Shown: positions 43,202 through 53,154, counted from the stretch's first letter. The stretch: 64,000 bases of DNA from Zoogloea sp. 1C4 (GCF_009469605.1 NZ_SSXU01000001.1:372001-436000); one strand, 5' to 3'. Notes: generated from the sequence alone by a model not told the origin. Numbers and translations: made by a program.

Positions 43202-44668
43202 ATGTCTGCCTTGCCCGCCGTCTTTGCCGATCTCCAGCCCGCCGCCGTGTGGCGCCACTTTGCCACCCTGTGCGCCATCCCCCGCCCCTCCAAGGCCGAG
43301 GATGCCCTGCGCGACCACCTCCACGCCTGGGCCGTCGCCAGGGGGCTCGAAGCGCACGTGGACGGCGCCGGCAACCTGATCGTCCGCAAACCCGCCAGCC
43401 CCGGCCACGAGGCCGCCCCCGGCGTGGTGCTGCAGGCCCATCTCGACATGGTCTGCCAGAAAAACGCCGACACCGACCACGACTTCACCCGCGACCCGAT
43501 CCGCCCGGTGCTGAAGGACGGCTGGCTGGTGGCTGAGGGCACCACGCTGGGCGCCGACAATGGCATCGGCGTGGCGCTGATCCTGGCGGTGCTGGATGAC
43601 AGCCGCCTCGTCCACGGCCCCCTCGAAGCCCTGCTGACGGTGGATGAAGAAGCCGGCATGGGCGGCGCCCAGGGGCTGGAACCCGGCGTGCTGCAGGGCC
43701 GGCTGATGCTCAACATCGATACCGAGGACTGGGGCGAGTTCTACCTGGGCTGCGCCGGCGGGCTGGACGTGAACGTCGCCCGCCCCGGCACGCCCGACGC
43801 CCTGCCCGCCGGCCATGAAGCCTGGCAGATCGCCCTGACCGGCCTGCGCGGCGGGCACTCGGGCGTCAACATCCACGAAGAGCGCGGCAACGCCATCAAG
43901 CTGCTGGTGCGGGTGCTGCGGGATCTGGAAAGCCAGTTTCCGCTGCGCCTCGCCAGCCTTGAGGGCGGCACCGCCCGCAACGCCTTGCCCCGGGAGGCCC
44001 GCGCCACCGTCGCGCTGCCGGCCGGCCGCGGCGATGCGCTGGGCGAGGCCCTGGCCCGCTGGCAAACCACCCTGCGCCAGGAGCTCGCGGGCGTCGATGC
44101 CGGCGTCAGCCTCGCCCACGCCCCCGCCAGCGCCGACGCGGTGCTCACCCCGGCCGAGCAGTCGGTGTGGCTCGCCAGCCTGCACGCCGCGCCCCACGGG
44201 GTGCGCCGGCAGAGCCTGGCGGTGCCGGGCGTGGTGGAGACCTCCAACAACCTGGGCATGGCGAGCGTCGGGCCTGATGGCGGCAGCTGCAACTTCATGG
44301 TCCGCTCGCTGATCGACAGCGGCAGCGACGCGCTTGCCGACGAGATCGTCAGCCTGTTTGCGCTCTCGGGCACCGCCGCCAGCAAATCCGGCCACTATCC
44401 GGGCTGGGCGCCCAATCCGGCGTCGCCGCTGCTGGCCCGCTGCCAGCGGGTCTATGCGCGGGATTTCGGCGGCGAGTCAGTGGTGAAGGTGGTCCATGCC
44501 GGGCTGGAGTGCGGGATCATCGGCGCCAAGTATCCGGGCATGGACACGGTCTCCTTCGGCCCGACCATCCGCGGCGCCCACGCCCCGGGCGAGCGGGTCG
44601 AGATCGAGGCAGTAGGCAAGGTGTGGCAGCTGCTCACCGCCATCCTGGCCGACATCGCCCAGGTTTGA
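43202..44668 (+). CDS. pepD: Aminoacyl-histidine dipeptidase (beta-Ala-His dipeptidase, peptidase D)
   Basis: 488 residues, typical for PepD (M20 family). Metal-binding motifs are visible: VVLQAHLDMVCQ near residue 80 (His and Asp), TTLGADNGIGVA and LLTVDEEAGMGGA with the Glu pair. The C-terminal HAGLECGII supplies a later ligand region. It cleaves Xaa-His dipeptides such as carnosine in the cytoplasm with zinc. I started at MSALPAVFADLQPAAVW, matching the usual N terminus of the family; an earlier in-frame start adds 42 unlike residues. The next gene follows after 7 bp. Confidence 0.93.
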   Translation: MSALPAVFADLQPAAVWRHFATLCAIPRPSKAEDALRDHLHAWAVARGLEAHVDGAGNLIVRKPASPGHEAAPGVVLQAHLDMVCQKNADTDHDFTRDPIRPVLKDGWLVAEGTTLGADNGIGVALILAVLDDSRLVHGPLEALLTVDEEAGMGGAQGLEPGVLQGRLMLNIDTEDWGEFYLGCAGGLDVNVARPGTPDALPAGHEAWQIALTGLRGGHSGVNIHEERGNAIKLLVRVLRDLESQFPLRLASLEGGTARNALPREARATVALPAGRGDALGEALARWQTTLRQELAGVDAGVSLAHAPASADAVLTPAEQSVWLASLHAAPHGVRRQSLAVPGVVETSNNLGMASVGPDGGSCNFMVRSLIDSGSDALADEIVSLFALSGTAASKSGHYPGWAPNPASPLLARCQRVYARDFGGESVVKVVHAGLECGIIGAKYPGMDTVSFGPTIRGAHAPGERVEIEAVGKVWQLLTAILADIAQV

Positions 44669-44675
44669 GCCCATC

Positions 44676-45845
44676 ATGATCCGCCGCCTGGCCCTGCTCT
44701 GCGCCCTCCTCGTCGCCCCCGCCGCCCACGCGGCAAAAGGCGATGCTTATGTGACGAAAGGCGAATGTGCCGGCCTGCCCGCCGTGTCGCTGAAGGTAGC
44801 CAAGGGTTTCTGCGTGGGGCTGGCGGCCACGAAGCTGGGCTTTCCCCGAGGGGTACTGCCGCTGGCTGACGGCCGGGTGCTGGTGGCAGATCTGGGCCGC
44901 TGGGATGCGGGCGCCGGGCGGCTGCTGATGCTCACGCCCCGCCCGGGTGGCTTCGATGTTAAGCCGATCCTCACCAAGCTGGATTGCCCCCACGGGCTGC
45001 AGACGGGCCCCGACGGCGCGGTGTACATCGGCGAGGCAAGCCGCATCTCCCGGGTCCGCCTCGATCGTTCGCCGCCGGTGCTGGAGCCGGTGGTCATCAA
45101 CCTGCCCGCCACCGGGCGCCACCCGCTCACGCAGTTCGTGTTCGGCCCGGATGGCGCGATCTACGTGAACATCGGCAGCACCTCCGACCACTGTGAGGAC
45201 GGCCCTCCCGGCAAGCCCTGCCCCGAGGCCGAACGCCCCGACGCCGGCTCGGCCATCTGGCGCTACAAGCTTGAAAACGGTCGCTGGACGGTAAAACTAT
45301 TCGCCCGCGGCCTGCGCAATTCGATGGCCCTCGCCTTCGGGCCGGACGGCACGCTGTGGCAGGGCGAAAACAGCCGCGACGTGCTGCCGGGCAATATCGT
45401 TTCCGACACCCGACCGGCGGACGAGCTCAACCGTGTGCGCGCTGGCCAACATTACGGCTGGCCCTACTGCACCGGGCTCGACACCTTCGACCCGGCCTTC
45501 GGCAGCGGCGACTGCAGCCGCTACGCAAAACCCGAGCGCCTGCTGCCGGCCCACTCGGCGCCGCTGGGGATGACGTTCTACGACGGCCCCGGCGCCCCCG
45601 CGGCATGGCGCGGCAGCCTGGTGGTCGCGCTCCACGGCTACCGCAAGCTGGGCCACCGGATCGTCGCCTGGCGCTTCGACAAATCCGGCCAGCCCGCCCG
45701 CAACTTCGAGGTGCTGGTGGATGGCTGGCAGGCCAACGCCAGCCATCCCATGGGCGCCCCCACCGACATCAAGGCCGACAGCCGCGGCCGGCTGTGGGTG
45801 ACCGAAGACCGCAATGGCACCCTGCTGATGGTGAGCCCTAACTGA
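44676..45845 (+). CDS. Secreted PQQ-dependent sugar/sorbosone dehydrogenase-type propeller protein
   Basis: 389 residues. A signal peptide (residues 1-19, ending AAHA) precedes a beta-propeller of the glucose/sorbosone dehydrogenase family: FPRGVLPLADGRVLVADLG, DCPHGLQTGPDGAVYIGEA, NSMALAFGPDGTLWQGENSR and YGWPYCTGL. The family oxidises sugars or aldoses with PQQ in the periplasm, but many members have lost PQQ binding, and I cannot confirm cofactor residues. It follows pepD by 7 bp and converges on the aldehyde dehydrogenase. Confidence 0.82.
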   Translation: MIRRLALLCALLVAPAAHAAKGDAYVTKGECAGLPAVSLKVAKGFCVGLAATKLGFPRGVLPLADGRVLVADLGRWDAGAGRLLMLTPRPGGFDVKPILTKLDCPHGLQTGPDGAVYIGEASRISRVRLDRSPPVLEPVVINLPATGRHPLTQFVFGPDGAIYVNIGSTSDHCEDGPPGKPCPEAERPDAGSAIWRYKLENGRWTVKLFARGLRNSMALAFGPDGTLWQGENSRDVLPGNIVSDTRPADELNRVRAGQHYGWPYCTGLDTFDPAFGSGDCSRYAKPERLLPAHSAPLGMTFYDGPGAPAAWRGSLVVALHGYRKLGHRIVAWRFDKSGQPARNFEVLVDGWQANASHPMGAPTDIKADSRGRLWVTEDRNGTLLMVSPN

Positions 45846-45855
45846 AACCCGGCGC

Positions 45856-47358
45856 TTACAGCATCATCACCACCGACTTGGATTCGGTGTACATGTCGAG
45901 CACCGCCCGGCCCATCTCGCGGCCGATGCCGGACTGCTTGTAGCCGCCGAAGGGCATCGCGTTGTCGAGGATGTTGTGGCAGTTGACCCACACGGTGCCG
46001 GCCTTGATCTTGGGGATCAGCCGGTGCACCCGCGAAAGGTCGTTCGACCAGATGCTGGCGGCGAGGCCGTAGGGCGTGTCGTTGGCGCGGCGGGCCACCT
46101 CGTCGAGATCCTCATAGGGCATGGCCACCACCACCGGGCCGAAGATCTCCTCGCGCACCACGCGCATGTCGTCGCGGGCATCCACCAGCACCGTGGGCTT
46201 CACGAAGTAGCCCGCGCCCGCACCCGCCGAACCGCCGGCCGCCGCCCGGGCGCCCTCGCCCAGCCCGCTCTCGATGTAGCCCATCACCCGCTGGCGCTGG
46301 ATGTTGGAAACCAGCGGCCCGATCTGGGTGGAGGGGTCGATGCCGGGGCCGATCTTCATGGCGTCGGCAATGCCGGCGAGCTGCTCCACCACGGCGTCGA
46401 AGCGGCTGCGATGGACGAACAGGCGCGAGCCGGCGGTGCACACCTGGCCCTGATTGAAGAAGATCGCCTGCGCCGCGCCGGCCGCGGCCTGGGCCGGATC
46501 GGCGTCGTCGAGGACGATCACCGGGCTCTTGCCGCCCAGTTCCAGCGACACCCGGGTCATGTTGTCGAGAGCCGCCTTGCCCACCAGTTTGCCCACCTCC
46601 GTCGAGCCGGTGAAGGCCACCTTCTCGATGCCCTTGTGGCTGGCCAGCGCCGCACCGGCGGTGTGGCCGAGGCCGGTGACCACGTTGAGCACGCCCGCCG
46701 GGTAGCCAGCCTCCAGCACCAGCTCGGCGAGGCGCAGGGCCGACAGGGGTGTTTCCTCGGCGGGCTTGAGCACCATCGTGCAGCCGGCCGCCAGCGCCGG
46801 GCCAAGCTTCCAGGCGGCCATCAGCAGCGGGAAGTTCCACGGGATGATCGCGCCAACCACGCCCACCGGCTCGCGGCGGGTGAAGCCGAAGAACTCCCGA
46901 TCACGCACCAGCGGCACCGACACGTCCATGGTCGAGCCTTCGATCTTGGTGGCCCAGCCGGCCATGTAGCGCAGGAAATCCACCGACAGGGCCACGTCCA
47001 CGTGGCGCGCCATCGTCACCGGCTTGCCGTTGTCGATGGCTTCGAGCTCGGCCAGCTCCTGGGCGTGGGCCTCGACCAGATCGGCCAGGCGCACCAGCAG
47101 GCGTTCGCGATCCACCGGGCGCATCCGCGACCATTCGCCGGCCTCGAAGGCATGGCGGGCGGCGGCCACGGCCCGGTCGATGTCAGCCGCGTCGCCGGCG
47201 GGCACGCGGCAGAAGGCCTCGCCGCTCGCCGGGTCGATCACCGGCAGGGTCTCGCCGCTGGCGGCCTCCTGCCATTCGGCGCCGATCAGCATGCGGCGGG
47301 GTCGGGCGAGGAAGGCGGCGGTGCCGGCTGCGAGCTCGATTCCGTGGAAGTTATTCAT
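45856..47358 (-). CDS. NAD-dependent aldehyde dehydrogenase, phenylacetaldehyde-dehydrogenase-like
   Basis: 500 residues from MNNFHGIELAAG. The active-site Glu is about residue 273 (SLELGGKSP), the nucleophile Cys about 307 (NQGQVCTAGS), and PWNFPLLMAAWKLGPALAAG and FTGSTEVGK bind cofactor. It resembles FeaB/StyD-type phenylacetaldehyde dehydrogenases. It is the last gene of the run that begins with the aromatic amine dehydrogenase, so it likely oxidises the aldehyde made from phenylethylamine or tyramine. A hairpin in the 124-bp gap upstream may allow separate control. Confidence 0.88.
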   Translation of the reverse strand: MNNFHGIELAAGTAAFLARPRRMLIGAEWQEAASGETLPVIDPASGEAFCRVPAGDAADIDRAVAAARHAFEAGEWSRMRPVDRERLLVRLADLVEAHAQELAELEAIDNGKPVTMARHVDVALSVDFLRYMAGWATKIEGSTMDVSVPLVRDREFFGFTRREPVGVVGAIIPWNFPLLMAAWKLGPALAAGCTMVLKPAEETPLSALRLAELVLEAGYPAGVLNVVTGLGHTAGAALASHKGIEKVAFTGSTEVGKLVGKAALDNMTRVSLELGGKSPVIVLDDADPAQAAAGAAQAIFFNQGQVCTAGSRLFVHRSRFDAVVEQLAGIADAMKIGPGIDPSTQIGPLVSNIQRQRVMGYIESGLGEGARAAAGGSAGAGAGYFVKPTVLVDARDDMRVVREEIFGPVVVAMPYEDLDEVARRANDTPYGLAASIWSNDLSRVHRLIPKIKAGTVWVNCHNILDNAMPFGGYKQSGIGREMGRAVLDMYTESKSVVMML

Positions 47359-47427
47359 GGGCTTGTCTCCTTCGTTGGTTTTTGTGGGCGAAACGGGGCC
47401 TGCCGGGCCGGCGCCCGACATGGGAAG

Positions 47428-47449
47428 CGGCAATCGCGGCGGATTGCCG
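47428..47449 (-). terminator. Hairpin between the TerB-like and aldehyde dehydrogenase genes
   Basis: CGGCAATC (47428-47435) and GATTGCCG (47442-47449) form a perfect 8-bp stem with a 6-base loop, in the largest gap (124 bp) of the aau run. No T-run. It may be an attenuator or terminator ahead of the dehydrogenase. Confidence 0.35.
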
Positions 47450-47482
47450 GGGGTTGGGATGGGGTTTCCTTGGGGTGGTCGA

Positions 47483-47962
47483 TCAGGCGTCGCCGGGCTC
47501 GCCGCGCAGCACGCCGGAGCGGGCGCTGGCGGCGGCGCGGGCCAGGGCCACGGCGTCCTCGTCCAGCTCGAGCTGGCGGGCGAGGCGGCTCATCAGCCGG
47601 CCTTCGAGCTTTTCCAGGCCGTCGGCGTAAGCCACCTCCCACAGCATGGTGAGGATCTCCTGGCGCTCTTCGGGGCCGAAGCCGACGCGCACCGCCTCGG
47701 CAAACTCCCAGTCGTCGAGCGCCTCGGCGTAGCGCACCTCGGCCACCGCGATGAGTTCGTCGACGCGCTCCCGGGGCAGGTGGAAGTGCTCCATCAGCAG
47801 GCGCTTGACGGCCTGATGTTCGGCCTCGGAGGCCACGCGATCCACGTACATGGTTTCCAGCAGCAGGGCCGCCACGGCGATCAAGCGGCGCTCGAAGGGG
47901 CCGCGCTCGACGGCCTCCGCCAGCAGTTCGCCGCGCAAAAGGCCGATCAGTCTTTCCAGCAT
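47483..47962 (-). CDS. TerB-like protein (COG4103-type)
   Basis: 159 residues from MLERLIGLLRGELLAEAVER. Helical and acidic, with the TerB pattern of paired helices: LLLETMYVDRVASEAEHQAV, then ILTMLWEVAYADGLEKLEG, where the acidic residues follow D-G/R-x2-S/L. The TerB fold binds metal in tellurite-resistance proteins; the stand-alone members are of unknown role. There is no membrane segment. It lies 16 bp after the YCF48-like gene, an unusual partner for an amine-oxidation operon. Confidence 0.75.
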   Translation of the reverse strand: MLERLIGLLRGELLAEAVERGPFERRLIAVAALLLETMYVDRVASEAEHQAVKRLLMEHFHLPRERVDELIAVAEVRYAEALDDWEFAEAVRVGFGPEERQEILTMLWEVAYADGLEKLEGRLMSRLARQLELDEDAVALARAAASARSGVLRGEPGDA

Positions 47963-47978
47963 GGTTGGGTCTCCGAAG

Positions 47979-48941
47979 TCATTGGCCTGCGGTTTCGCGC
48001 AGGAGCCCGTTCTGGCCGAGCAGCACCACGGCCTTGCCGGCGGTGGCGACGGCGGCGAGGTTCTGGCGGTCGTCGCGGATGTGGGTGACGAGCTTGCCGT
48101 CGCGGGACGTGACCACCGCCCCACCGGTGCCCACCAGCAGCAGGCTGCCGTCGTCCCGCTCGACACCGCCGGTGAGGGCCTGGGTGGTGCCGGTGTCCAG
48201 CACCTGCCAGTGGCTGCCGCCGTCGGCGCTTTCCAGTACCCGGCCGCTCATGCCCAGCAGCAGCAGGTGGCCGTCACGTCGGGCGAGCCCGCCCCACAGG
48301 GATCCGGTGACGCCGGTGTTGAGGCGCTCCCAGTGCCCGCCCCCGTCGCGGGAGCGGAAGGCCGAACCGCTCTCGCCGGCGGCGATCAGCGCGCCATCCG
48401 GCGCGGCGAAGAGGTGGTTCAGGTGCGGATCGGCGTCGCGCCCCTCGCCCACCTTCATCGGCTGCCAGCTGCGGCCGCCGTCGGCGGTGGCTAGCGCCGT
48501 GCCGTAGGCGCCCACAACGTAGCCGTGGGTGGCGTCGGTGAAATGCACGCCCAGCAGCACCGGCTTGCCGTCCACCACCTGCTGGAGCGTCCAGTTGTCG
48601 CCGCCGTCGGTGGTGGCGAGGATCACCCCGCCGTGGCCCACCGCCCAGCCGTTCTTCGGGTCGGCAAAGCTCACCGCGGTGAGCAGGCCGCTCACCGGCA
48701 CGCTGGCGGCCTGCTGCCAGGTCTCGCCGGCGTCGCTGGATCGCACCACGGTGCCAAAGTCGCCCACCGCCACCAGCGAGGCGCCGGCGCGGGCGACGGC
48801 CACCAGCCCGGCCCGGCTGGCGAGGCGGGCCTTCATGGCCGGGGTTTCGCCGGCCGGGCGGCTCTCGGCGGCGGTCACCAGCACCGCGCCGGCGGCAAGG
48901 CTGGCGGCCAGCAGCAGGGTCATCGTTGTCTTGAGTTTCAT
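47979..48941 (-). CDS. Secreted YCF48-like beta-propeller protein
   Basis: 320 residues from MKLKTTMTLLLAASLAAGAV. A signal peptide of about 24 residues precedes five or six repeats with the BNR/YCF48 pattern (SSDAGETW, TTDGGDNW, TADGGRSW, SRDGGGHW, SADGGSHW). YCF48 is a photosystem II assembly factor; in heterotrophs this family travels with RND transporters and DUF1302/DUF1329 genes. A periplasmic adaptor or scaffold role is inferred. It starts 11 bp after the RND gene. Confidence 0.85.
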   Translation of the reverse strand: MKLKTTMTLLLAASLAAGAVLVTAAESRPAGETPAMKARLASRAGLVAVARAGASLVAVGDFGTVVRSSDAGETWQQAASVPVSGLLTAVSFADPKNGWAVGHGGVILATTDGGDNWTLQQVVDGKPVLLGVHFTDATHGYVVGAYGTALATADGGRSWQPMKVGEGRDADPHLNHLFAAPDGALIAAGESGSAFRSRDGGGHWERLNTGVTGSLWGGLARRDGHLLLLGMSGRVLESADGGSHWQVLDTGTTQALTGGVERDDGSLLLVGTGGAVVTSRDGKLVTHIRDDRQNLAAVATAGKAVVLLGQNGLLRETAGQ

Positions 48942-48952
48942 GGGCGTCTCCG

Positions 48953-51316
48953 TCAGTGCATCATCAGCGGCGCCCGGACCGGCCCGCGACGGGGGATCAG
49001 GACGTCGATCATCACGGCCAGGGCGGGCAGCAGGGTGATGGCCATGATCATGTTCACCATGAACATGAAGGTCAGCAGCATCCCCATGTCGGCCTGGAAC
49101 TTGAGCGCCGAGAACGACCAGGTGGCCACGCCCACCGACAGGGTGACGGCGGTGAACACCGTCGCCACGCCCACCTCGCGCAGGGCCTGCTTGAAGGCAG
49201 TGACGATGTCCTCGCCGTGGGAGAGGTGCATCTGCAGGCGGTTGTAGATGTAGAAGGCGTAATCCACGCCGATGCCCACCGCCAGCACCATCACCGGCAG
49301 GGTTGCCACGGTGAGGCCGATGGAAAGCTCCTTCATGAACCAGTAGCCCAGGAAGGTGGCCAGAGTGAGCGGCACGCAGCAGGCGATCATCGCCCGCCAG
49401 TCGCGATACACCAGGAACACCAGCACCAGGATGGTGGCGTACACATAGAGCATCATCGGCAGCTCGGAGTGTTCGACCACCTCGTTGGTGGCGGCCTGCA
49501 CGCCGGCGTTGCCGCTGGCGAGGCGCACCGTGACCCCGGCAAAGGGGTTGGCGTCGCGGTACTGCTTCACCGCGGCCACCACTTCCTTGATGGTGCTGGC
49601 CTTGTGGTCGGCAAGGTAGAGATTCACCGGCAGCAGCGTGCAGTCGGCGTTGTAGAGGCGCAGGCCTTCCGGCACCTGGCGCACGGCTTCGCCGAGGGTG
49701 AGTTCCTCTTGCGGCAGCGAGGCCCACTTGGGGTTGCCCTCATTCACCCCGGACGCCGCCAGCTTGGTGAGCGTGGGCAGCGACTGGGCCGACAGCACGC
49801 CGGGCACGTTGGTGAGATACCAGGTCAGCCGATCCACATAGGCCATCACCTCGTGCTGGTAGCAGCCGTCCTTGGGCGTCTCGACCACCACCGTCAGCAT
49901 GTCGAGGCCGAGCCCGAAGCGGCTCACCACGGCTTCCACATCCTGGTTGTAGCGGGAGTCGTTGTGGAGTTCCGGCGCGCCGGGCAGCACGTGCCCCACG
50001 TGGCGGCCCTGGCTCTGCCACACCGCCACCACCAGCAAGCCGAGGCACACCACGGTACCGATGAAGGCGTTGCGCGGGCTGGCGATATGTACGCCGAGGG
50101 CCGCCATCAGCCGGTTGCGCATGCCCTCCACCTTGCTCGCCCGGGCCACGAAGCGGCCGTCGAAGCTGAAAAAGCTGGCCAGCACCGGCAGCATGATGAG
50201 GTTGGTGACGATCTTGTAGGCCACGCCCACCGACGCCGTGATGGCCAGCTCGCGGATCATCGGGATGGGCACCAGCACCAGGGTGGCAAAGCCCACGAAG
50301 GCGGTGATGAGCGCCAGCGTGCCCGGCACCAGCAGGCCGGTGAAGCTGCGGGTGGCGGCGGTGAAACCGTCGGCCCCGTTGATGACCTCCTTGGCGATGT
50401 AATTGACCTGCTGGATGCCGTGGGAGACGCCGATGGCGAACACCAGGAAGGGCACCAGCACCGCCAGCGGATCGAGCCCGAAGCCGAGCAGCGTGATGGT
50501 GCCGAACTGCCACACCACCGACACCAGCGAGCTCGCCAGCGGCAGGAAGGTGAGCACCCACGAGCGGGTGTACCAGTACACCGCGCCGGCAGTCAGCAAA
50601 AAGGCCAGGGCGAAGAACTCGACCACGCTGGTGGCACCTTCCGAGATGTCGCCCATCTGCTTGGCGAAGCCGATGATGCGGATGTTGGTGTCGGCGTCGG
50701 CAAACTTGTCTCGCACCTCGGCCTCGAGCTTGCGGCTGAAATCGAAGTAGTCGAGGCGCTTGCCGGTGGCCGGGTCGGGGTCGGCCAGTTCGGCGACGAC
50801 CATCGCGCCGGAGCCGTCGTTGGCCACCAGGCTGCCCATGAAGCCGCCGATGATGGTGCGCTCGCGGATGCCGGCGATGTTGTCCGAGGTGAGGGATTTC
50901 ACCGTCACGTCGCCGCCGATCACGTCCTCGGCCTTCATGCCCTCCTCGGTGATCTGCACCGCGCGGGTGTTGGGCGTCCACAGGGAGGTGACGGTGCGCC
51001 GATCCACGCCGGGCATGAAGAACAGCGCCTGGGTGACGTCGTAGAGTTTGGTGAGGGCCTTCTCGTTCCAGATGTCGCCCTTCTTCGATTCGACCACCAC
51101 GATGATGCGGTTGGCGCCGAAGAGGACATCCCGGTACTGGTTGAAGGTCTGGATGTATTCGTGGTCCTGCGGCAGCTGCTTGTCGAAGCCGGCCGACATC
51201 CTGAGCTGTGCGGCAAACACCCCCATCAGGGCGGTGAAGGCCAGCAGCACGCTCAGGGTCAGCAGCCGGTGTCCGAAGAAGAAGCGCTGCAGGCCGATGA
51301 CCAGTTTCTCGATCAT
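48953..51316 (-). CDS. RND/MMPL superfamily transporter
   Basis: 787 residues. Two halves each have one membrane helix, a large periplasmic loop and a five-helix bundle. The second half contains GLTVATLPVMVLAVGIGVDY, the sterol-sensing-type G-x-D motif, and the first has the matching LVPFLVFAIGVSHGIQQVNY. This is the HAE3/MMPL class, which exports or shuttles lipids and hydrophobic molecules (compare HpnN), not the AcrB class of about 1040 residues. There is no membrane fusion protein gene beside it; DUF1302, DUF1329 and YCF48-like genes are the neighbours. Confidence 0.9.
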   Translation of the reverse strand: MIEKLVIGLQRFFFGHRLLTLSVLLAFTALMGVFAAQLRMSAGFDKQLPQDHEYIQTFNQYRDVLFGANRIIVVVESKKGDIWNEKALTKLYDVTQALFFMPGVDRRTVTSLWTPNTRAVQITEEGMKAEDVIGGDVTVKSLTSDNIAGIRERTIIGGFMGSLVANDGSGAMVVAELADPDPATGKRLDYFDFSRKLEAEVRDKFADADTNIRIIGFAKQMGDISEGATSVVEFFALAFLLTAGAVYWYTRSWVLTFLPLASSLVSVVWQFGTITLLGFGLDPLAVLVPFLVFAIGVSHGIQQVNYIAKEVINGADGFTAATRSFTGLLVPGTLALITAFVGFATLVLVPIPMIRELAITASVGVAYKIVTNLIMLPVLASFFSFDGRFVARASKVEGMRNRLMAALGVHIASPRNAFIGTVVCLGLLVVAVWQSQGRHVGHVLPGAPELHNDSRYNQDVEAVVSRFGLGLDMLTVVVETPKDGCYQHEVMAYVDRLTWYLTNVPGVLSAQSLPTLTKLAASGVNEGNPKWASLPQEELTLGEAVRQVPEGLRLYNADCTLLPVNLYLADHKASTIKEVVAAVKQYRDANPFAGVTVRLASGNAGVQAATNEVVEHSELPMMLYVYATILVLVFLVYRDWRAMIACCVPLTLATFLGYWFMKELSIGLTVATLPVMVLAVGIGVDYAFYIYNRLQMHLSHGEDIVTAFKQALREVGVATVFTAVTLSVGVATWSFSALKFQADMGMLLTFMFMVNMIMAITLLPALAVMIDVLIPRRGPVRAPLMMH

Positions 51317-51375
51317 GCTGGGGTTTCCTGTCTGGGCCGGAGCGCGGTGCGTGGCCGCGCCCCTGGCCTTGCGGG

Positions 51376-53154
51376 TCAGAACGAGTAGGAGACGCTGGCG
51401 GCCAGGAAATCCCGGTCGCGCATCAGGTTGTTGGCACCGCCGCCCGAGAAATTCACGTACTGCAGGGCGCCTTTCCAGCGGTCCCGATAGTTGGCGAACA
51501 GCGACAGGGTGGCGGCCTTGCGCCCTTCCACGAAGGGGATGGCGTTGGGGCTGGTGCCCTTCACGTCATGGGCGAAGTCGAGCTGGGGCGTGAGGGTGAT
51601 GCCGCTGCCCATCACGTTGGGGTAGTTGAAGCCGATCTCGGCCACGTAGCCCCAGGAGGTGCGATCCGGCAGCGCGTAGTTGGGCAGGAAGTACGGCGTG
51701 TAGCCCGAGCGGTCGAGATCCGGGTAGTGGGCGACGGCGGCTTCGGAGAGGATGAAGCCGTCGGTGGCGCCCAGCGCGGTGGCCAGCCCGCCCAGCGGAT
51801 CGTTGCGGGAGAAGGTGTAGAAGGCGGTGACGTGGTACTGCCACTTCTTCTCTTCCACGTAGCCCGGGTGGCGGCCCACGTCATACACGCTGTTCTTGTT
51901 GAAGGCGCCGCCGAACACCTGACCGAAGGGCACCGTCGGGTCGACGCCGACGCTGTCCCGCGGACGGAACGACAACTCCATGCCCACCGCCACATCGCCC
52001 ACCTTGGTGTTGCCAGAGATGGCGAACAGGTCCTTTTCCTGGCCGTAGGCGAGGAAGTAGCCGGTCACCGCGCCGGCATTGGTGCCGGTGAAGCCCAGGA
52101 AGGGCAGCTTGTCGTGGTAGCGCTGGTAGGTGAAGGCGAACTCGGTGTCGATCTCCTCGGCGTTGTAGCGCAGATTCACCCCGAACTGCCCGCCCCAGCC
52201 GGGCTTCTGCTGGCCCAGGTAAGGCAGCGCGGTGCCGTTGTTGATCATCTGCCGGTCGGTCAAGCCGGAGCGGTCGCCGCAGGGCGTGGGCAGGCTGAAG
52301 TCGTTGCAGATCGAGGTGGGCATGTAGGCCACCCGGTTGCCCTTGCCGATCACGTCGGCGGTGGAGAAGAAGGTGCCGGCCGGGTCGAACTTGAAGCTGT
52401 TCCAGGCAAACTGGTAGTAGGCCTCCAGCCCGAGCTTGTCAGTGATGCCGCCGGACCACGACACCATCGGCGCCGGCACGAAGATCTCCTTGAGCTGGGT
52501 GCCGGGCACGTGGAACTTCTGCAGGTCGAGGGCGTTGATCTGGTTCACCCCGCCGAGGATGAAGATGTCCTCGCCCCACGAGATCACCTGATTGCCCAGC
52601 TTGATCTTGCCCCGCTGGTCGCCGTAGCGCACTTCCTTGGCGATCCACGCGTCGAGCAGCGTGGCCTTGGCGGTGACCGACGATTCGGTGAGCTCGGTAC
52701 GGCGGGTCTGGTCGGAGCGGAAGTCGTGGAACCAATACACCCGGCCGAGGGCGCTCCAGCCTTCCGGCGCCTTGAGCGACAGGTCGTGGGTGCCCTTGAG
52801 CACCGCCGACACGATGTCGCCCTTCTTGTAGTTGAGGTTGCCGTCATCGAAGTTGGTGAAGTTGAAGTCGGCGTTGGCGTAGCCGTTGGCCCCCTGGCGG
52901 GCCTGGAGCTCGTTATTGGTGCCGTTGTTGCAGCCGCCGCTGTCGTTGCCGATGGTGCGGCAGTCGGTGCCCGACATGCGCCGGGTCATGCCGAAGGACA
53001 CCACCGAATCAAAGCTGCCCGACAGCCCGTCCTCGCTGCCGAAACGCACCGCCTGGGAGGGGGCGGACCAGCCGGCCACGGCCGCTGCCACCGCGAGAGT
53101 CGCCGGCGCCAGGCGAAGCCCGGCCCGGCGATGCGAGATCGCCTGAATGTGCAT
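51376..53154 (-). CDS. DUF1302 outer-membrane beta-barrel protein
   Basis: 592 residues from MHIQAISHRRAGLRLAPATL. A signal peptide ends near residue 36 (SQA). The DUF1302 start FGSEDGLSGSFDSVVSFGMT follows, then many amphipathic strands and a C-terminal Phe (SVSYSF), as in outer-membrane porins. The family is regularly paired with DUF1329 and RND genes in proteobacteria that use hydrophobic or aromatic substrates. I infer a pore or export barrel. It is 30 bp after DUF1329 and 59 bp before the RND gene. Confidence 0.87.
   Translation of the reverse strand: MHIQAISHRRAGLRLAPATLAVAAAVAGWSAPSQAVRFGSEDGLSGSFDSVVSFGMTRRMSGTDCRTIGNDSGGCNNGTNNELQARQGANGYANADFNFTNFDDGNLNYKKGDIVSAVLKGTHDLSLKAPEGWSALGRVYWFHDFRSDQTRRTELTESSVTAKATLLDAWIAKEVRYGDQRGKIKLGNQVISWGEDIFILGGVNQINALDLQKFHVPGTQLKEIFVPAPMVSWSGGITDKLGLEAYYQFAWNSFKFDPAGTFFSTADVIGKGNRVAYMPTSICNDFSLPTPCGDRSGLTDRQMINNGTALPYLGQQKPGWGGQFGVNLRYNAEEIDTEFAFTYQRYHDKLPFLGFTGTNAGAVTGYFLAYGQEKDLFAISGNTKVGDVAVGMELSFRPRDSVGVDPTVPFGQVFGGAFNKNSVYDVGRHPGYVEEKKWQYHVTAFYTFSRNDPLGGLATALGATDGFILSEAAVAHYPDLDRSGYTPYFLPNYALPDRTSWGYVAEIGFNYPNVMGSGITLTPQLDFAHDVKGTSPNAIPFVEGRKAATLSLFANYRDRWKGALQYVNFSGGGANNLMRDRDFLAASVSYSF

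Noticed and set aside
48956-51388. Long open frame on the + strand opposite the RND transporter gene
   Set aside because: His/Gln/Arg/Gly-rich translation with no domain, a codon-bias shadow of the real minus-strand gene. The same holds for long antisense frames at 19414-22569, 36747-40178 and 51568-54600.
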